Shown: positions 14,815-22,941 of the stretch, one piece after another
Position numbering within the stretch: the first letter of the stretch is position 1
Layout of the letters: every line of letters starts with the position of its first letter
Assembly (NCBI GenBank): GCA_045614505.1
Contig: JAZLDA010000062.1
Coordinates: 1-28,216 of the forward strand
Direction of reading: 5' to 3'
Source of the DNA: SIG607 sp045614505
Lineage (GTDB): Bacteria; Bacillota; Clostridia; Oscillospirales; Acutalibacteraceae
DNA length: 28,216 bases
Made by a program: the position numbers and the translations under genes
Notes under the pieces: model-generated
Database searches by the model: none
What the model was told of the DNA's origin: nothing
What the model saw: only the letters and a program-made list of their open reading frames with translations

Positions 14815-16902
14815 TCAGAATTTGAATACTACTTTGCCGTTATCAATGGCAAGTCGGGCATTGAAGGGCTTCCCCGCTTTTGAAGTAAAACCCTTAATCT
14901 CACTGCTGACTTTATTTTGAAGCAGCAGCTTCGCGTTTGAAACAGAGATAACTCTCTTGCATATAACTCCCGAAATACGGAAATTACAGCCCTCTTTATA
15001 ACCGACGCAGCCGTAACCGTACCTGCCTTTTATTACCGTCTTGCCGCAAAGGGGACACTCTCCTATTTCGTCTCCGAAAAAGCCGTTATAGGTATCGGTT
15101 TCGGGGGGAACGTCACTGACTTTAAAAACAGAGGCGATTTCTTCCTTTGCTATTTTAACGCTGTCCGAGACGCTGAGGGTGTTTCTGAACACCTTTTTAA
15201 GCGCCTGACCCAAAACGCTGGTTTTATATTTATCCATAGAAATACCCATATATGTAAGGGATTCTATCAAATAAATTCCATCGGGCAGAATGTAATATAC
15301 ATCCTTCTTTAAATCAATATACTTTGATTTTATTGCGTTGTCAATAATGCCTGTTCGGGTGGCCTCTGTGCCCAGCTCCAAGCCTTCAAACATTGCCCTG
15401 TACTCTTCACTGTCGTCTTCGGTTTCAGCAGCCGCCTTTTCTTCCCTGAATGGGTTTTTAAGGAACTGGTTAAGGGTCTCAATGGTATAGTGCTTTGGCG
15501 GTGAGGTTTCCTTTTCTTTGGGAGTAAAGTTTATATTAACCGAGTCTCCCACTTCGAGTTTAGGCAACACCTTATCCTTAGTTTTGCAGTCATCATATTT
15601 TGTCCAACCGGGCTCAAGTATTACTGTGCCTTTAAGAACAAATTCCTCAAGGTCACCCACCTTAATATGAAGTTCAGTTTTCTGTGCAACACATTCTTCA
15701 CTGCAGAAAACTGCCACAAAACGGCGGAACACCGTCTGATATACCTTGAATTCATCTTCACTGAGTGCATCCTTTTTAGGTATCTTGTAGGTTGGTGTGA
15801 GGGCTGAGTGTGACTCAATTTTGCTGTCGTCAAAAATGGTCTTTTTATTCTTCATTATAATGGGATAGCCCATAGCACTTATATTGGAAATTATTTTTGA
15901 AATTTTATCCTTTTCAGCCGTTGCAAGGTATTCCGAATTTGTTCTCGGGTAGGTAAGATATCCTTTTTCGTAAAGTCCTTGGACAATTTTTAGACTCTCA
16001 TCCATAGACATTTTATATTTTTTGCCCAGTACGTTCTGCAGTTTGGAAAGGGAGTAAAGCTTACCGGGTGACAGGCTGTCCTTTTTACTCTTTTTGTCAC
16101 TGACCACGGCTCCTGTAGAGTTATACAAAGCGCACAGTTCTTCTGCCTTTTTGAGAGAATTTTTGTCAAACCGCTTTTTTGAAGTCAGTTCTACCGTTTC
16201 TCCGCCCGTTTCTTCATTACTGGTGGGAGCGTAATATATCTCGGGGATAAAATTCTTAATCGCCATATCCCTGTCGTATATAGCCTTGACTATGGGCACT
16301 ATGACCCTACCGACTCTCAGAAGCATACCTGTTTTAAGGGTTGCAAATCTTGTTAAATTAACACCATAAAGCCAGTCAATATACGTTCTTGCATACCCCT
16401 CATTGGCAAGATTATCGTATTGACTTTCTTCCTTCATATCGGCAAGAGCGGCAGCAACCGTTTCAGGGGTCTGGTCGGGAAGCCATAAGCGAAGCAGTTT
16501 TTTATCACTCTTAAGTGCGTGAGATATGCAAAGGCGGATAATAATTTCGCCCTCTCTGTCGGCGTCTCCCGCATTAACTATTGCGTCAACATCTTCCCTG
16601 TTACAGAGCATGCTTATCAGTTCAAACTGCCTTTTTACTCCTGCATCCTCTCTGCCCTCTGAGTCTCTCCTCAGTTTAAAACGAAAATTTTCGGGAAAGC
16701 AAGGGAGATTTTCCATACTCCATCTGCCCGTCTGTGAGCCGCCTGTGTAGTCCTCAATATCACAAAGGGAGAAAAGATGACCGAATGCCCAGGTAACAAG
16801 ATACCCGTTGCCCTCGTAATAATTGCCCGACTTCTTCATTGTGCCTATTCCCGCAACAATATTTCTTGCAAGACTGGGCTTTTCGGCAATTATTAAAATC
16901 AT
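14815..16902 (-). CDS. topB: DNA topoisomerase III (type IA)
   Basis: 695 residues from the ATG at 16902. An in-frame GTG at 16911 is rejected because it overlaps the AGGCGGTG ribosome site. The N-terminal Toprim domain begins MILIIAEKPSLARNI and carries the acidic DADREGE motif. The active-site tyrosine is Y318 in the YLTYPRTNS motif, which cuts one DNA strand. A C-terminal zinc ribbon (GECPLCGKT...GCVGY..GCNF) and a short basic repeat follow. The enzyme relaxes negative supercoils and decatenates single-stranded or gapped DNA. It is co-transcribed with srtB. topB-sortase pairs are also common in integrative conjugative elements, but no conjugation gene is seen here. Confidence 0.95.
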   Translation of the reverse strand: MILIIAEKPSLARNIVAGIGTMKKSGNYYEGNGYLVTWAFGHLFSLCDIEDYTGGSQTGRWSMENLPCFPENFRFKLRRDSEGREDAGVKRQFELISMLCNREDVDAIVNAGDADREGEIIIRLCISHALKSDKKLLRLWLPDQTPETVAAALADMKEESQYDNLANEGYARTYIDWLYGVNLTRFATLKTGMLLRVGRVIVPIVKAIYDRDMAIKNFIPEIYYAPTSNEETGGETVELTSKKRFDKNSLKKAEELCALYNSTGAVVSDKKSKKDSLSPGKLYSLSKLQNVLGKKYKMSMDESLKIVQGLYEKGYLTYPRTNSEYLATAEKDKISKIISNISAMGYPIIMKNKKTIFDDSKIESHSALTPTYKIPKKDALSEDEFKVYQTVFRRFVAVFCSEECVAQKTELHIKVGDLEEFVLKGTVILEPGWTKYDDCKTKDKVLPKLEVGDSVNINFTPKEKETSPPKHYTIETLNQFLKNPFREEKAAAETEDDSEEYRAMFEGLELGTEATRTGIIDNAIKSKYIDLKKDVYYILPDGIYLIESLTYMGISMDKYKTSVLGQALKKVFRNTLSVSDSVKIAKEEIASVFKVSDVPPETDTYNGFFGDEIGECPLCGKTVIKGRYGYGCVGYKEGCNFRISGVICKRVISVSNAKLLLQNKVSSEIKGFTSKAGKPFNARLAIDNGKVVFKF

Positions 16903-16932
16903 TCTTTTCACCGCCTTTACATAGATACAGTA

Positions 16933-16961
16933 ATTATACTATTAATTTGTTAAAAAAACAA
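16933..16961 (-). promoter_or_regulatory. Promoter of topB-srtB
   Basis: On the minus strand TTGTTT (16956-16961), 17 bases, TATAAT (16933-16938), about 30 bases upstream of the topB start. Confidence 0.65.
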
Positions 16962-16971
16962 GACAAAATAA

Positions 16972-17000
16972 TTGACAATGTGTGACCGCTGTGATATAAT
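16972..17000 (+). promoter_or_regulatory. Strong sigma-A promoter of the rpiR operon
   Basis: Consensus TTGACA (16972-16977), 17 bases, consensus TATAAT (16995-17000). The -10 lies in the inverted repeat GTGAT-ATA-ATCAC (16991-17003). A fully consensus promoter suggests that expression is set by repression. Confidence 0.85.
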
Positions 17001-17009
17001 CACTGAGAG

Positions 17010-17024
17010 TCAATTTGAAATTGA
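17010..17024. promoter_or_regulatory. Candidate RpiR operator
   Basis: A perfect palindrome, TCAATTT-G-AAATTGA, just downstream of the expected transcription start of the rpiR operon, where a bound repressor would block initiation. Autoregulation is inferred. Confidence 0.5.
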
Positions 17025-17050
17025 GATTTTTTCAATATGAGGCAAAAAGA

Positions 17051-17905
17051 ATGGCAACAAACATTTTTTCCGAAATAAAAAACAGCTATGATTTCCTCAC
17101 CAAAACCGAGAAAAAAATAGCTGACAGTATTATAAGCGACCCCAACCGCTTTACACGTCTTTCCATAACCGAATTATCAATGGAGACAAAGGTTTCGCAG
17201 GGTAGCATCAATAACTTTTCCAAAAAGCTCTGCGGCGGCGGTTTTTCAGACCTTAAATTAAAAATAGCAGGTTGCATCTCCTCCTATCACGAAAAGCCGT
17301 TTTCCACCATAGACAAAACTTCAAGTATGAAGGCGGCGCTCTGCCACAGAATAAATGAAACAATCGAGGCTTTCGGTAACACAAGTGAAATTAATGATGA
17401 ATCGGTGCTGAAAAATGCGGCAGAGGAAATTCTCAGGGCAAAAAGAATTGAGATATACGGTGTCTATCAGTCGGGTATTGTTGCAAGGGATTTGTGCTAT
17501 CAGCTAATTCAGCTAGGTATCCCTGCTGCCTTTCAGGAGGATACTCTTATGGGCGCCGTTTCGGCTTCCCTGCTGAGCAGTGACTGTCTTGCCATTGCCC
17601 TCTCCTCTTCGGGTGAAACCAAGGATATTATTGATGCAGTTACCATTGCAAAAGAAAACGGAGCGGCAACACTGTGTCTGACTTCAAATAAATTCTCTCC
17701 CCTTGCCGTGCTTTGCGACAATGTACTTCTCACTGCCGCAAGCGGTTCTTCCATAAGCGACAGATATAATGAAGTAAGGCTCTCTCAAATGCTTCTGGCA
17801 GATACACTTTGCTCATATCTGAGAAGCGTTATTGATGCCGAGGGCAGTGTTCATTATTTTAAAATGCAGGAGATTCTCTCTTCCCACAGTGTTAAAAATG
17901 ATTAG
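17051..17905 (+). CDS. RpiR/MurR family transcriptional regulator with SIS domain
   Basis: 284 residues from the ATG at 17051 (GAGG eight bases upstream); an upstream in-frame start at 17015 would begin within the operator. The N-terminal HTH_6 domain (about 1-75) includes LTKTEKKIADSI and the recognition region METKVSQGSINNFSKKL. Residues about 115-250 form a SIS domain (RIEIYGVYQSGIVARDL and the sugar-phosphate-binding ALSSSGETKDIIDA), which binds phosphosugars. The family mostly represses, sometimes activates, sugar-phosphate or amino-sugar genes. It is followed after ten bases by a transporter of the organophosphate type, which is the obvious target. The specific ligand is unknown. Confidence 0.9.
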   Translation: MATNIFSEIKNSYDFLTKTEKKIADSIISDPNRFTRLSITELSMETKVSQGSINNFSKKLCGGGFSDLKLKIAGCISSYHEKPFSTIDKTSSMKAALCHRINETIEAFGNTSEINDESVLKNAAEEILRAKRIEIYGVYQSGIVARDLCYQLIQLGIPAAFQEDTLMGAVSASLLSSDCLAIALSSSGETKDIIDAVTIAKENGAATLCLTSNKFSPLAVLCDNVLLTAASGSSISDRYNEVRLSQMLLADTLCSYLRSVIDAEGSVHYFKMQEILSSHSVKND

Positions 17906-17915
17906 AGGTAAAATT

Positions 17916-19115
17916 ATGAAACAGTCTGCGAAAAACGCATTTATAATAGGTAGTACCTGTACTATTGCTTATATGTTCGTTTACTTTGTCCGTAACATCC
18001 TTTCGGTAGTTTCTCCGAAAATGATGGAAGAAGGAATTTATAACGAAAACCAGATAGGCTCTCTTTCCTCTGTTTTCTTTATAACCTACGCCATAGGTCA
18101 GCTTATCAACGGAATTTTAGGCGACAGAATAAAGGCTAAATATATGATGAGTCTGGGACTGATTTTAGCAGGACTTTCCAATATTGTTTTCTGTTTTAAG
18201 TCGGCAGGCTTTACCCTTATTTATATTTCCTACGCCCTATGTGGCTTCTTTCTTTCTATGATTTACGGGCCAATGACAAAGCTGGTTGCTGAAAACACCG
18301 AGCCGCTTTATGCTTCCCGTTGTAGTGTAGGCTATAATTTTTCCTCACACTTAGGTTCTCCCATAGCAGGAATTGCGGCAGTACTGCTTTCCTGGGCATT
18401 AGTTTTTCTGACAGGCGGTATCACCCTTATTATAATAGGAATTGCTTGCTTTATAATCTTTACCGTATTAGAGAAAAAAGGTATTATAACCTACAAAGAA
18501 AAGGAAAAGAGCAACAAAAAGGGTAATGGTATAAAATCCCTCTTTCAGCGTAAAATCGTCAAATTTACATTTGTCTCCATTCTTACCGGAATTGTGAGAA
18601 CCTCTGTGGTTTTCTGGTTACCTACATACTATACACAGTATTTAAGCTACACCTCCGACCAGTCGGCAGTGATTTTTACCGTCACTTCCCTTGTGACCTC
18701 ACTTAATGCCTTTTTTGCCATAGTGGTTTATGAAAAGCTCAACCGTAATATAGATTTAACCCTGCTGCTTTCTTTTGGTACTTCAGCCGTCTTTTTCTTG
18801 AGCTGTATTTTTATAAATCAACCTTTAGCCAATGTAATTTTTATAAACCTTGCTATATTCACTGCAAACTGTGCTTCGGCGATGCTGTGGAGCAGATATT
18901 GCCCCGGACTGAGAAGCACAGGACTTGTTTCCAGTGCAACCGGTTTTCTCGACTTCGTCAGCTATATGGCAGCGTCGGTTTCATCGGCAGTCTTTGCAAA
19001 TGCAGTAAGCGTAATCGGTTGGAAATGGCTTATCGCCGTTTGGGGCGCACTTATGATAATAGGTATATTCATTTCAATACCTTATGATAAAAACACACAT
19101 TATTTAGATGAATAA
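17916..19115 (+). CDS. MFS transporter, organophosphate:phosphate antiporter-like
   Basis: 399 residues from the ATG at 17916 (AGAGG upstream), with about 12 membrane segments. Two arginines sit where GlpT/UhpT-type antiporters have their phosphate-binding pair: R26 in MFVYFVRNILSVVSP and R228 in GIVRTSVVFWLPTYY. NGILGDRIKAKYMM after the third segment matches the MFS loop. GlpT/UhpT exchange glycerol-3-phosphate or hexose phosphate for inorganic phosphate; this protein is shorter and its substrate is open. It is co-transcribed with the SIS-domain regulator, fitting a phosphosugar uptake unit in which the imported compound is also the inducer. A bidirectional terminator follows. Confidence 0.82.
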   Translation: MKQSAKNAFIIGSTCTIAYMFVYFVRNILSVVSPKMMEEGIYNENQIGSLSSVFFITYAIGQLINGILGDRIKAKYMMSLGLILAGLSNIVFCFKSAGFTLIYISYALCGFFLSMIYGPMTKLVAENTEPLYASRCSVGYNFSSHLGSPIAGIAAVLLSWALVFLTGGITLIIIGIACFIIFTVLEKKGIITYKEKEKSNKKGNGIKSLFQRKIVKFTFVSILTGIVRTSVVFWLPTYYTQYLSYTSDQSAVIFTVTSLVTSLNAFFAIVVYEKLNRNIDLTLLLSFGTSAVFFLSCIFINQPLANVIFINLAIFTANCASAMLWSRYCPGLRSTGLVSSATGFLDFVSYMAASVSSAVFANAVSVIGWKWLIAVWGALMIIGIFISIPYDKNTHYLDE

Positions 19116-19137
19116 AAAGAGGCAGTTGCCTCTTTTT
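19114..19137. terminator. Bidirectional terminator between the MFS and dehydrogenase genes
   Basis: An 11-bp stem, AAAAAGAGGCA / TGCCTCTTTTT, with a two-base nominal loop, overlapping the stop regions of both convergent genes. Confidence 0.9.
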
Positions 19138-20128
19138 ATTTTACCCTGTTATTCTCAATAATAATTCCTCCGCCGAATTTAAGGGCGTTTTCCAATGTTG
19201 TAATTGCAATGCTAGTGAGTGCTTCTCCTGTTAAAAAGCCCTGATGGGAAGTAACGATTACATTAGGGAAAGAAAGCAGCCTCGCTGTAATAGAACTTTC
19301 CAGAATATCGTCCTCTCTGTTTTCAAAAACATTGTCATTTTCCTCTTCGTAAACGTCCAGTCCGACACCGAAAAACTTTCGGTCTCTTATACCTTCAATA
19401 AGGTCCTGTGTGTTAATAAGTCCGCCTCGAGAGGTGTTTATAAGCAATACCCCCTCCTTCATTTTGGATATACTTTCCTTATTTATTATGTGTCGGGTCT
19501 CATCTGTTAAGGGGCAATGAAGAGAAATTAAATCACTCTTTTTAAGCAGCGTATCCAGGTCACAGTATTCCACAAAATCAAGGGAGACATTAGGATGTGC
19601 GTCGTTTGCCAGCACCTTCATTCCCAGTCCGTAACATATCCTGCACATATGGGCCCCGATTCTGCCTGTGCCGATAATTCCCGCTGTTTTGCCGTTAAGA
19701 TTTTTTCCTGTCAGTCCCACAAGGCTGAAGTTATTTTCTCTGACCTTTATATAAGCTTTGTGTATTTTTCTGTTTACACTCAGTGCCAGCGCAATAGCGT
19801 GCTCAGCTACGGCTTCGGGGGAATAGGCAGGAACTCTTAAAACGGTGAGATTGTATTTCTCAGCCGCCTTAATATCCACATTATTATAGCCAGCGCAACG
19901 AAGTAAAATCAGCTTTACTCCAACCTTTGACAGTATTTTCATAACAGCTTCATCCACCACAGATGCCACAAAAACACAGACAGCGTCATAGCCTTTGCTA
20001 AGCCCCGCTGTTTGAGGGCTTATGTCATTTTCCAGAAAATCCACTGTAATGTCTTTGTATTTACCCTTTAAATTTGATGTAAAAGACTCCTTATCGTAAA
20101 GCTTTGTATCGTAAAATAAAATTTTCAT
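19136..20128 (-). CDS. D-2-hydroxyacid dehydrogenase (D-lactate dehydrogenase-like)
   Basis: 330 residues. The NAD-binding Rossmann motif is GIIGTGRIGAHM (150-161). Catalytic residues fall at R234 (NTSRGG), E263 (after LDVYEE) and H295 (TSHQGF), each one position before the numbering of the well-studied lactobacillus D-lactate dehydrogenase (R235/E264/H296). Length matches that family. The expected reaction is NADH-dependent reduction of pyruvate to D-lactate, or of a related 2-oxo acid. In an anaerobe it would regenerate NAD+. Related enzymes that reduce other 2-oxo acids cannot be excluded. The gene stands alone with GGAGG before the ATG at 20128, and is divergent from maf. Confidence 0.92.
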   Translation of the reverse strand: MKILFYDTKLYDKESFTSNLKGKYKDITVDFLENDISPQTAGLSKGYDAVCVFVASVVDEAVMKILSKVGVKLILLRCAGYNNVDIKAAEKYNLTVLRVPAYSPEAVAEHAIALALSVNRKIHKAYIKVRENNFSLVGLTGKNLNGKTAGIIGTGRIGAHMCRICYGLGMKVLANDAHPNVSLDFVEYCDLDTLLKKSDLISLHCPLTDETRHIINKESISKMKEGVLLINTSRGGLINTQDLIEGIRDRKFFGVGLDVYEEENDNVFENREDDILESSITARLLSFPNVIVTSHQGFLTGEALTSIAITTLENALKFGGGIIIENNRVK

Positions 20129-20155
20129 CAGATTACCTCCGCTATTACTATTCCC

Positions 20156-20184
20156 TTGAAAAACGGTTAATATTATGATATATT
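20156..20184 (+). promoter_or_regulatory. Promoter of maf-trmO
   Basis: TTGAAA (20156-20161), 17 bases, TATATT (20179-20184). The resulting leader of about 80 bases is made almost wholly of the heptamer array at 20193-20255. Confidence 0.6.
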
Positions 20185-20192
20185 TTAAAAAA

Positions 20193-20255
20193 TAGGAACT
20201 AGGAGCTTGGAGCTAGGAGATAGACCCTAAATCCTAAATCCCAGACCCTAAAAAC
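20193..20255. repeat. Nine in-phase heptamers, G-type then C-type, in the maf leader
   Basis: 63 bases with exact 7-base period. Four TAGGAGC-like units (20193-20220) are followed by five TAAATCC/CAGACCC-like units (20221-20255). The C-type units resemble those at 10590-10624. The two halves are partly complementary, so the leader RNA could fold on itself just before the CGGAGG ribosome site. Confidence 0.75.
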
Positions 20256-20269
20256 CCGGAGGTTTTTCT

Positions 20270-20848
20270 ATGAACTTAATTCTTGCTTCAGCTTCTCCCA
20301 GACGAAGAGAGCTTATAAAACTTATTGATGAAAACGCTGTTTGTCTTTCAGCCGATATTGACGAGAGTGTTCCCGATTATTTAGAGCCGCAGGCGGCTCC
20401 CGAATTTCTCGCTTGTCAAAAGGCTTTGCATATTGCAAAGGAACACAATGACGACCTTGTTATTGGCTGTGATACTGCCGTTTTTATTGACTCACTGATG
20501 CTCTGTAAACCCGAAAATGAGCAAGACGCCTTTAATATGCTCAGCCTACTCAGCGGACAGACACATAAGGTCATAACAGGATGTTGCCTTGTTAAAAACA
20601 AAAAAAGTATGAGTTTTTCCTGTACTTCTTATGTAAAATTTTATGATATGAGTGATAAAGAAATATGGGAATACATTAAGTCCGGCGAGCCTGTGGATAA
20701 AGCAGGAGCTTACGGTATTCAGGGTCAAGGCAGCCTTTTTGTTGAAAAAATCGATGGTGACTACTTTAATATTGTGGGGCTTCCCGTTGCCTTGCTTAAC
20801 AAAAGAATTAAGGAATTTTTAAATGAAGATAATAGCCAGAATTTATAA
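20270..20848 (+). CDS. maf: Maf-family nucleoside triphosphate pyrophosphatase
   Basis: 192 residues, normal family length. The N-terminus LILASASPRRRELIKLI carries the SxSPRR phosphate-binding motif. D68 in VIGCDTAVF is the expected catalytic base. The C-terminal KAGAYGIQGQG and VGLPV motifs complete the fold. Maf proteins hydrolyse non-canonical or modified nucleotides (dTTP/UTP or m7GTP type) to the monophosphate and pyrophosphate, cleaning the pool; Bacillus Maf also affects septation. CGGAGG lies before the ATG at 20270. The 3' end overlaps trmO by 26 bases, so translation is coupled. It is preceded by an unusual heptamer-repeat leader. Confidence 0.93.
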   Translation: MNLILASASPRRRELIKLIDENAVCLSADIDESVPDYLEPQAAPEFLACQKALHIAKEHNDDLVIGCDTAVFIDSLMLCKPENEQDAFNMLSLLSGQTHKVITGCCLVKNKKSMSFSCTSYVKFYDMSDKEIWEYIKSGEPVDKAGAYGIQGQGSLFVEKIDGDYFNIVGLPVALLNKRIKEFLNEDNSQNL

Positions 20849-21485
20849 TGACTTCTCAGAAAAATTCGGCATACCGCGTCAGAGCGGCATTACCGATACC
20901 CTTATCTCTAAAATCGTTTTCGAAAAGGAATACCGTGACCCTTCTGCAATTAAAGGAATTGATGAATTTTCTCACCTGTGGCTCATATGGAATTTTTCAG
21001 AAAATGAAAAAGAGGGCTTTTCCCCTACCGTACGCCCGCCAAGACTTGGGGGCAATAAAAGAGTGGGCGTTTTCGCTACGCGCTCTCCCTTTCGTCCGAA
21101 TCCTATAGGACTTTCTTCTGTTCGGCTTATAAAATCCGAAATAACGTCAGAGGGACCCACACTTTTTGTAAGCGGCGCCGATTTAATGAACGGCACTCCC
21201 ATTTACGATATTAAGCCCTATATTCCCTATAGCGACTGCCACACCGACGCTATGGGAGGCTTCGCCGAGGAAAGAAAGGACTATCGTTTAAAAGTAGTCT
21301 GTCCCGACGACATTTTAAAAAATTTCCCTGATAAAAAACGCGAAGCACTGATAACTGTTCTTGAAGGAGACCCCCGCCCTTCCTACCATACCGATAAAGA
21401 GCGTGTCTACGGAATGTCATTTGCGGGCTTTGAAATAAAATTTAAAGTTAATGAAGATACACTGACAGTAATATCCTTAGAATAA
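20823..21485 (+). CDS. trmO: tRNA (N6-threonylcarbamoyladenosine37-N6)-methyltransferase TrmO
   Basis: 220 residues. The TsaA/TrmO signature is clear: IDEFSHLWLIWNFS, then VRPPRLGGNKRVGVFATRSP followed by FRPNPIGLSSVRL, which form the S-adenosylmethionine-binding core. The C-terminal segment (GDPRPSYHTDKERVYGMSFAGF) matches the family tail. TrmO methylates t6A at position 37 of certain tRNAs and improves decoding of threonine codons. The start overlaps the end of maf by 26 bases in another reading frame. A nitroreductase relic follows 12 bases after its stop and was probably once the third gene of this operon. Confidence 0.93.
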   Translation: MKIIARIYNDFSEKFGIPRQSGITDTLISKIVFEKEYRDPSAIKGIDEFSHLWLIWNFSENEKEGFSPTVRPPRLGGNKRVGVFATRSPFRPNPIGLSSVRLIKSEITSEGPTLFVSGADLMNGTPIYDIKPYIPYSDCHTDAMGGFAEERKDYRLKVVCPDDILKNFPDKKREALITVLEGDPRPSYHTDKERVYGMSFAGFEIKFKVNEDTLTVISLE

Positions 21486-21497
21486 GGAGGAGTAACA

Positions 21498-21733
21498 TTG
21501 AATATTACAGAAGCTATTAAAAGCAGAAGAAGTGTCCGTACCTTTAACGGCAAAGAAATGGGTGCGCCGGAAAAAGAATAGATATGCAGAAAATAGATAT
21601 GGGCATAGCCCTCTGCCATTTTGACCTTGCCGCAAAGGAAGTCGGTTTAAACGTCACTTTTACTGTCAACGATCCTAAAATTGCAGAAGGCATAGACGCT
21701 GAATATATAGCTTCATATATTGTAGAAAAATAA
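21498..21733 (+). pseudogene. Nitroreductase relic with the centre deleted
   Basis: Two pieces of an FMN-dependent nitroreductase remain. The first, from TTG 21498 behind an AAGGAGG site, reads MNITEAIKSRRSVRTFNGKE, the classic family N-terminus, and stops at a TAG (21579-21581) after 27 codons. The second is in a different frame (21584-21733): MQKIDMGIALCHFDLAAKE and 30 more residues, matching the C-terminal region of such enzymes (usually about 180-230 residues long). Most of the flavin-binding core is missing. The junction shows near-duplicate blocks AGAATAGATATG / AAAATAGATATG, consistent with slippage or recombination when the deletion formed. No function is expected. Confidence 0.82.
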
Positions 21734-21739
21734 AAAAGT

Positions 21740-21770
21740 AAGGGAGAAACTGAAAATCAGTTTCTCCCTT
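21740..21770. terminator. Bidirectional terminator
   Basis: A 14-bp perfect stem, AAGGGAGAAACTGA / TCAGTTTCTCCCTT, with an AAA loop and T-run, between the nitroreductase relic and the convergent antiporter gene. Confidence 0.9.
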
Positions 21771-21785
21771 TTGCTATAAAATTCA

Positions 21786-22793
21786 TTAAATGGCAAACTG
21801 TAAAACAGAAAAAGCACCATATATTCCGAGAAGAAGTATTCCCTGCCAGCGAGACAGCTTCTGTCTGAATAGGGCGGGAATTGTCATAATCAACATAACC
21901 GCAAGCATAATCGGAATATCCAGTACCAAAGAGGAGTTTATACCTGCAATAGTTCCCGATACAGGAATATCAAAGGGACTAATGGTAATTGCCGCGCCGC
22001 TGACCAGAACCAGATTAAAGAGATTTGCGCCGATGATATTGCCCAAGGAAAGAGATCCGTGACCCTTAACAAGAGCAGTAATGGCAGTAACCAGCTCCGG
22101 CAAGGAGGTTCCCAGAGCAACAATGGTCAAACCGATAACTTTTTCCGAAACGCCGAATTTTTCAGCCACAAGTATGGCGTTATCCACCAAAAGATCCGCA
22201 CCGACAGCAATCAGCGCCGCACCCAGCACCAAAAGAATAATATCCTTAAGTAAACTGTCCTTTGTTTGAGCCTTGACAAGCTCTTCGCCGCTGTTCTCTT
22301 GCGTTTCTTTCTCACCCGTAACGGTTTCTGCGGAAGCGGAAGTGTTTTTCATTCTCAGAACGGTAGAAACCATATAAATCAGAAATATACCGAGCAGAAG
22401 AATTCCGGTTACTCGGCTAAAGGTACCGGTAAAATAAGCAGTGCCGCAATAGAGGGCGGCAGAGCCGAAAAAGAATGCAACCGGCAGCACCATACTTTTT
22501 CTGGCGGCAGGTGCAGGATTAATAGCAATGGTCAGAGCAGCAATCAGAGATGTGTTACAGATAATGGAGCCAATGGCGTTACCGTATGCAATAGCTCCGC
22601 TGCCCTGAAAGGCTGCACCGGCAGAAACCATAACCTCCGGCAGAGTGGTACCAATAGATACGACTGTTGCACCAATGAGAAGCTCAGGCAAATTAAAACG
22701 CCTGGCGATTCCGGTAGCGCCGTCTACAAACCAGTCTCCGCCCTTAATAAGCAGGACAAAACCAACTGCAAGCAATAAAATCGGAATGATCAT
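21786..22793 (-). CDS. Calcium/sodium antiporter (CaCA family, YrbG-like)
   Basis: 335 residues, about ten membrane segments in two inverted halves. Both alpha repeats are visible: GATVVSIGTTLPEVMVSAGA with GNAIGSIICN in the first half, and GLTIVALGTSLPELVTAITA with GNIIGANLFN in the second. The acidic residues in the TLPE and SLPE motifs bind the cation. The central loop (about 150-180) is hydrophilic and acidic. The protein exchanges Ca2+ for Na+ or H+ across the cytoplasmic membrane. AGGAG precedes the ATG at 22793. The gene is monocistronic, with its own promoter and a terminator. Confidence 0.94.
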   Translation of the reverse strand: MIIPILLLAVGFVLLIKGGDWFVDGATGIARRFNLPELLIGATVVSIGTTLPEVMVSAGAAFQGSGAIAYGNAIGSIICNTSLIAALTIAINPAPAARKSMVLPVAFFFGSAALYCGTAYFTGTFSRVTGILLLGIFLIYMVSTVLRMKNTSASAETVTGEKETQENSGEELVKAQTKDSLLKDIILLVLGAALIAVGADLLVDNAILVAEKFGVSEKVIGLTIVALGTSLPELVTAITALVKGHGSLSLGNIIGANLFNLVLVSGAAITISPFDIPVSGTIAGINSSLVLDIPIMLAVMLIMTIPALFRQKLSRWQGILLLGIYGAFSVLQFAI

Positions 22794-22828
22794 TTTGAAT
22801 GCTCCTTCTTATATATTCATTATTTCAT

Positions 22829-22857
22829 AGTATAGCATAGAAAGTTTTGAGACACAA
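22829..22857 (-). promoter_or_regulatory. Promoter of the antiporter gene
   Basis: On the minus strand TTGTGT (22852-22857), 17 bases, TATACT (22829-22834), 35 bases upstream of the start codon. Confidence 0.6.
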
Positions 22858-22898
22858 CGATTTTTAATAAAAAAGTATATAAAAAATTTATTTTCTTG

Positions 22899-22926
22899 TT
22901 GACAAACAAATAAAATGTGGTATAAT
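22899..22926 (+). promoter_or_regulatory. Promoter of the tRNA pair
   Basis: Consensus TTGACA (22899-22904), 16 bases ending in TGTGG, consensus TATAAT (22921-22926). The first tRNA begins 15 bases downstream. Confidence 0.85.
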
Positions 22927-22941
22927 TATTCTTGCTGATTT

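Noticed and set aside
17015..17050. Upstream start for the RpiR gene
   Set aside because: It would begin within the TCAATTT-G-AAATTGA palindrome without a ribosome site; the ATG at 17051 has GAGG at suitable spacing and matches the family N-terminus.
22266..22778. 170-codon open frame on the plus strand
   Set aside because: It is antisense to the calcium/sodium antiporter, whose motifs are unmistakable; the translated product is low-complexity, with no ribosome site.
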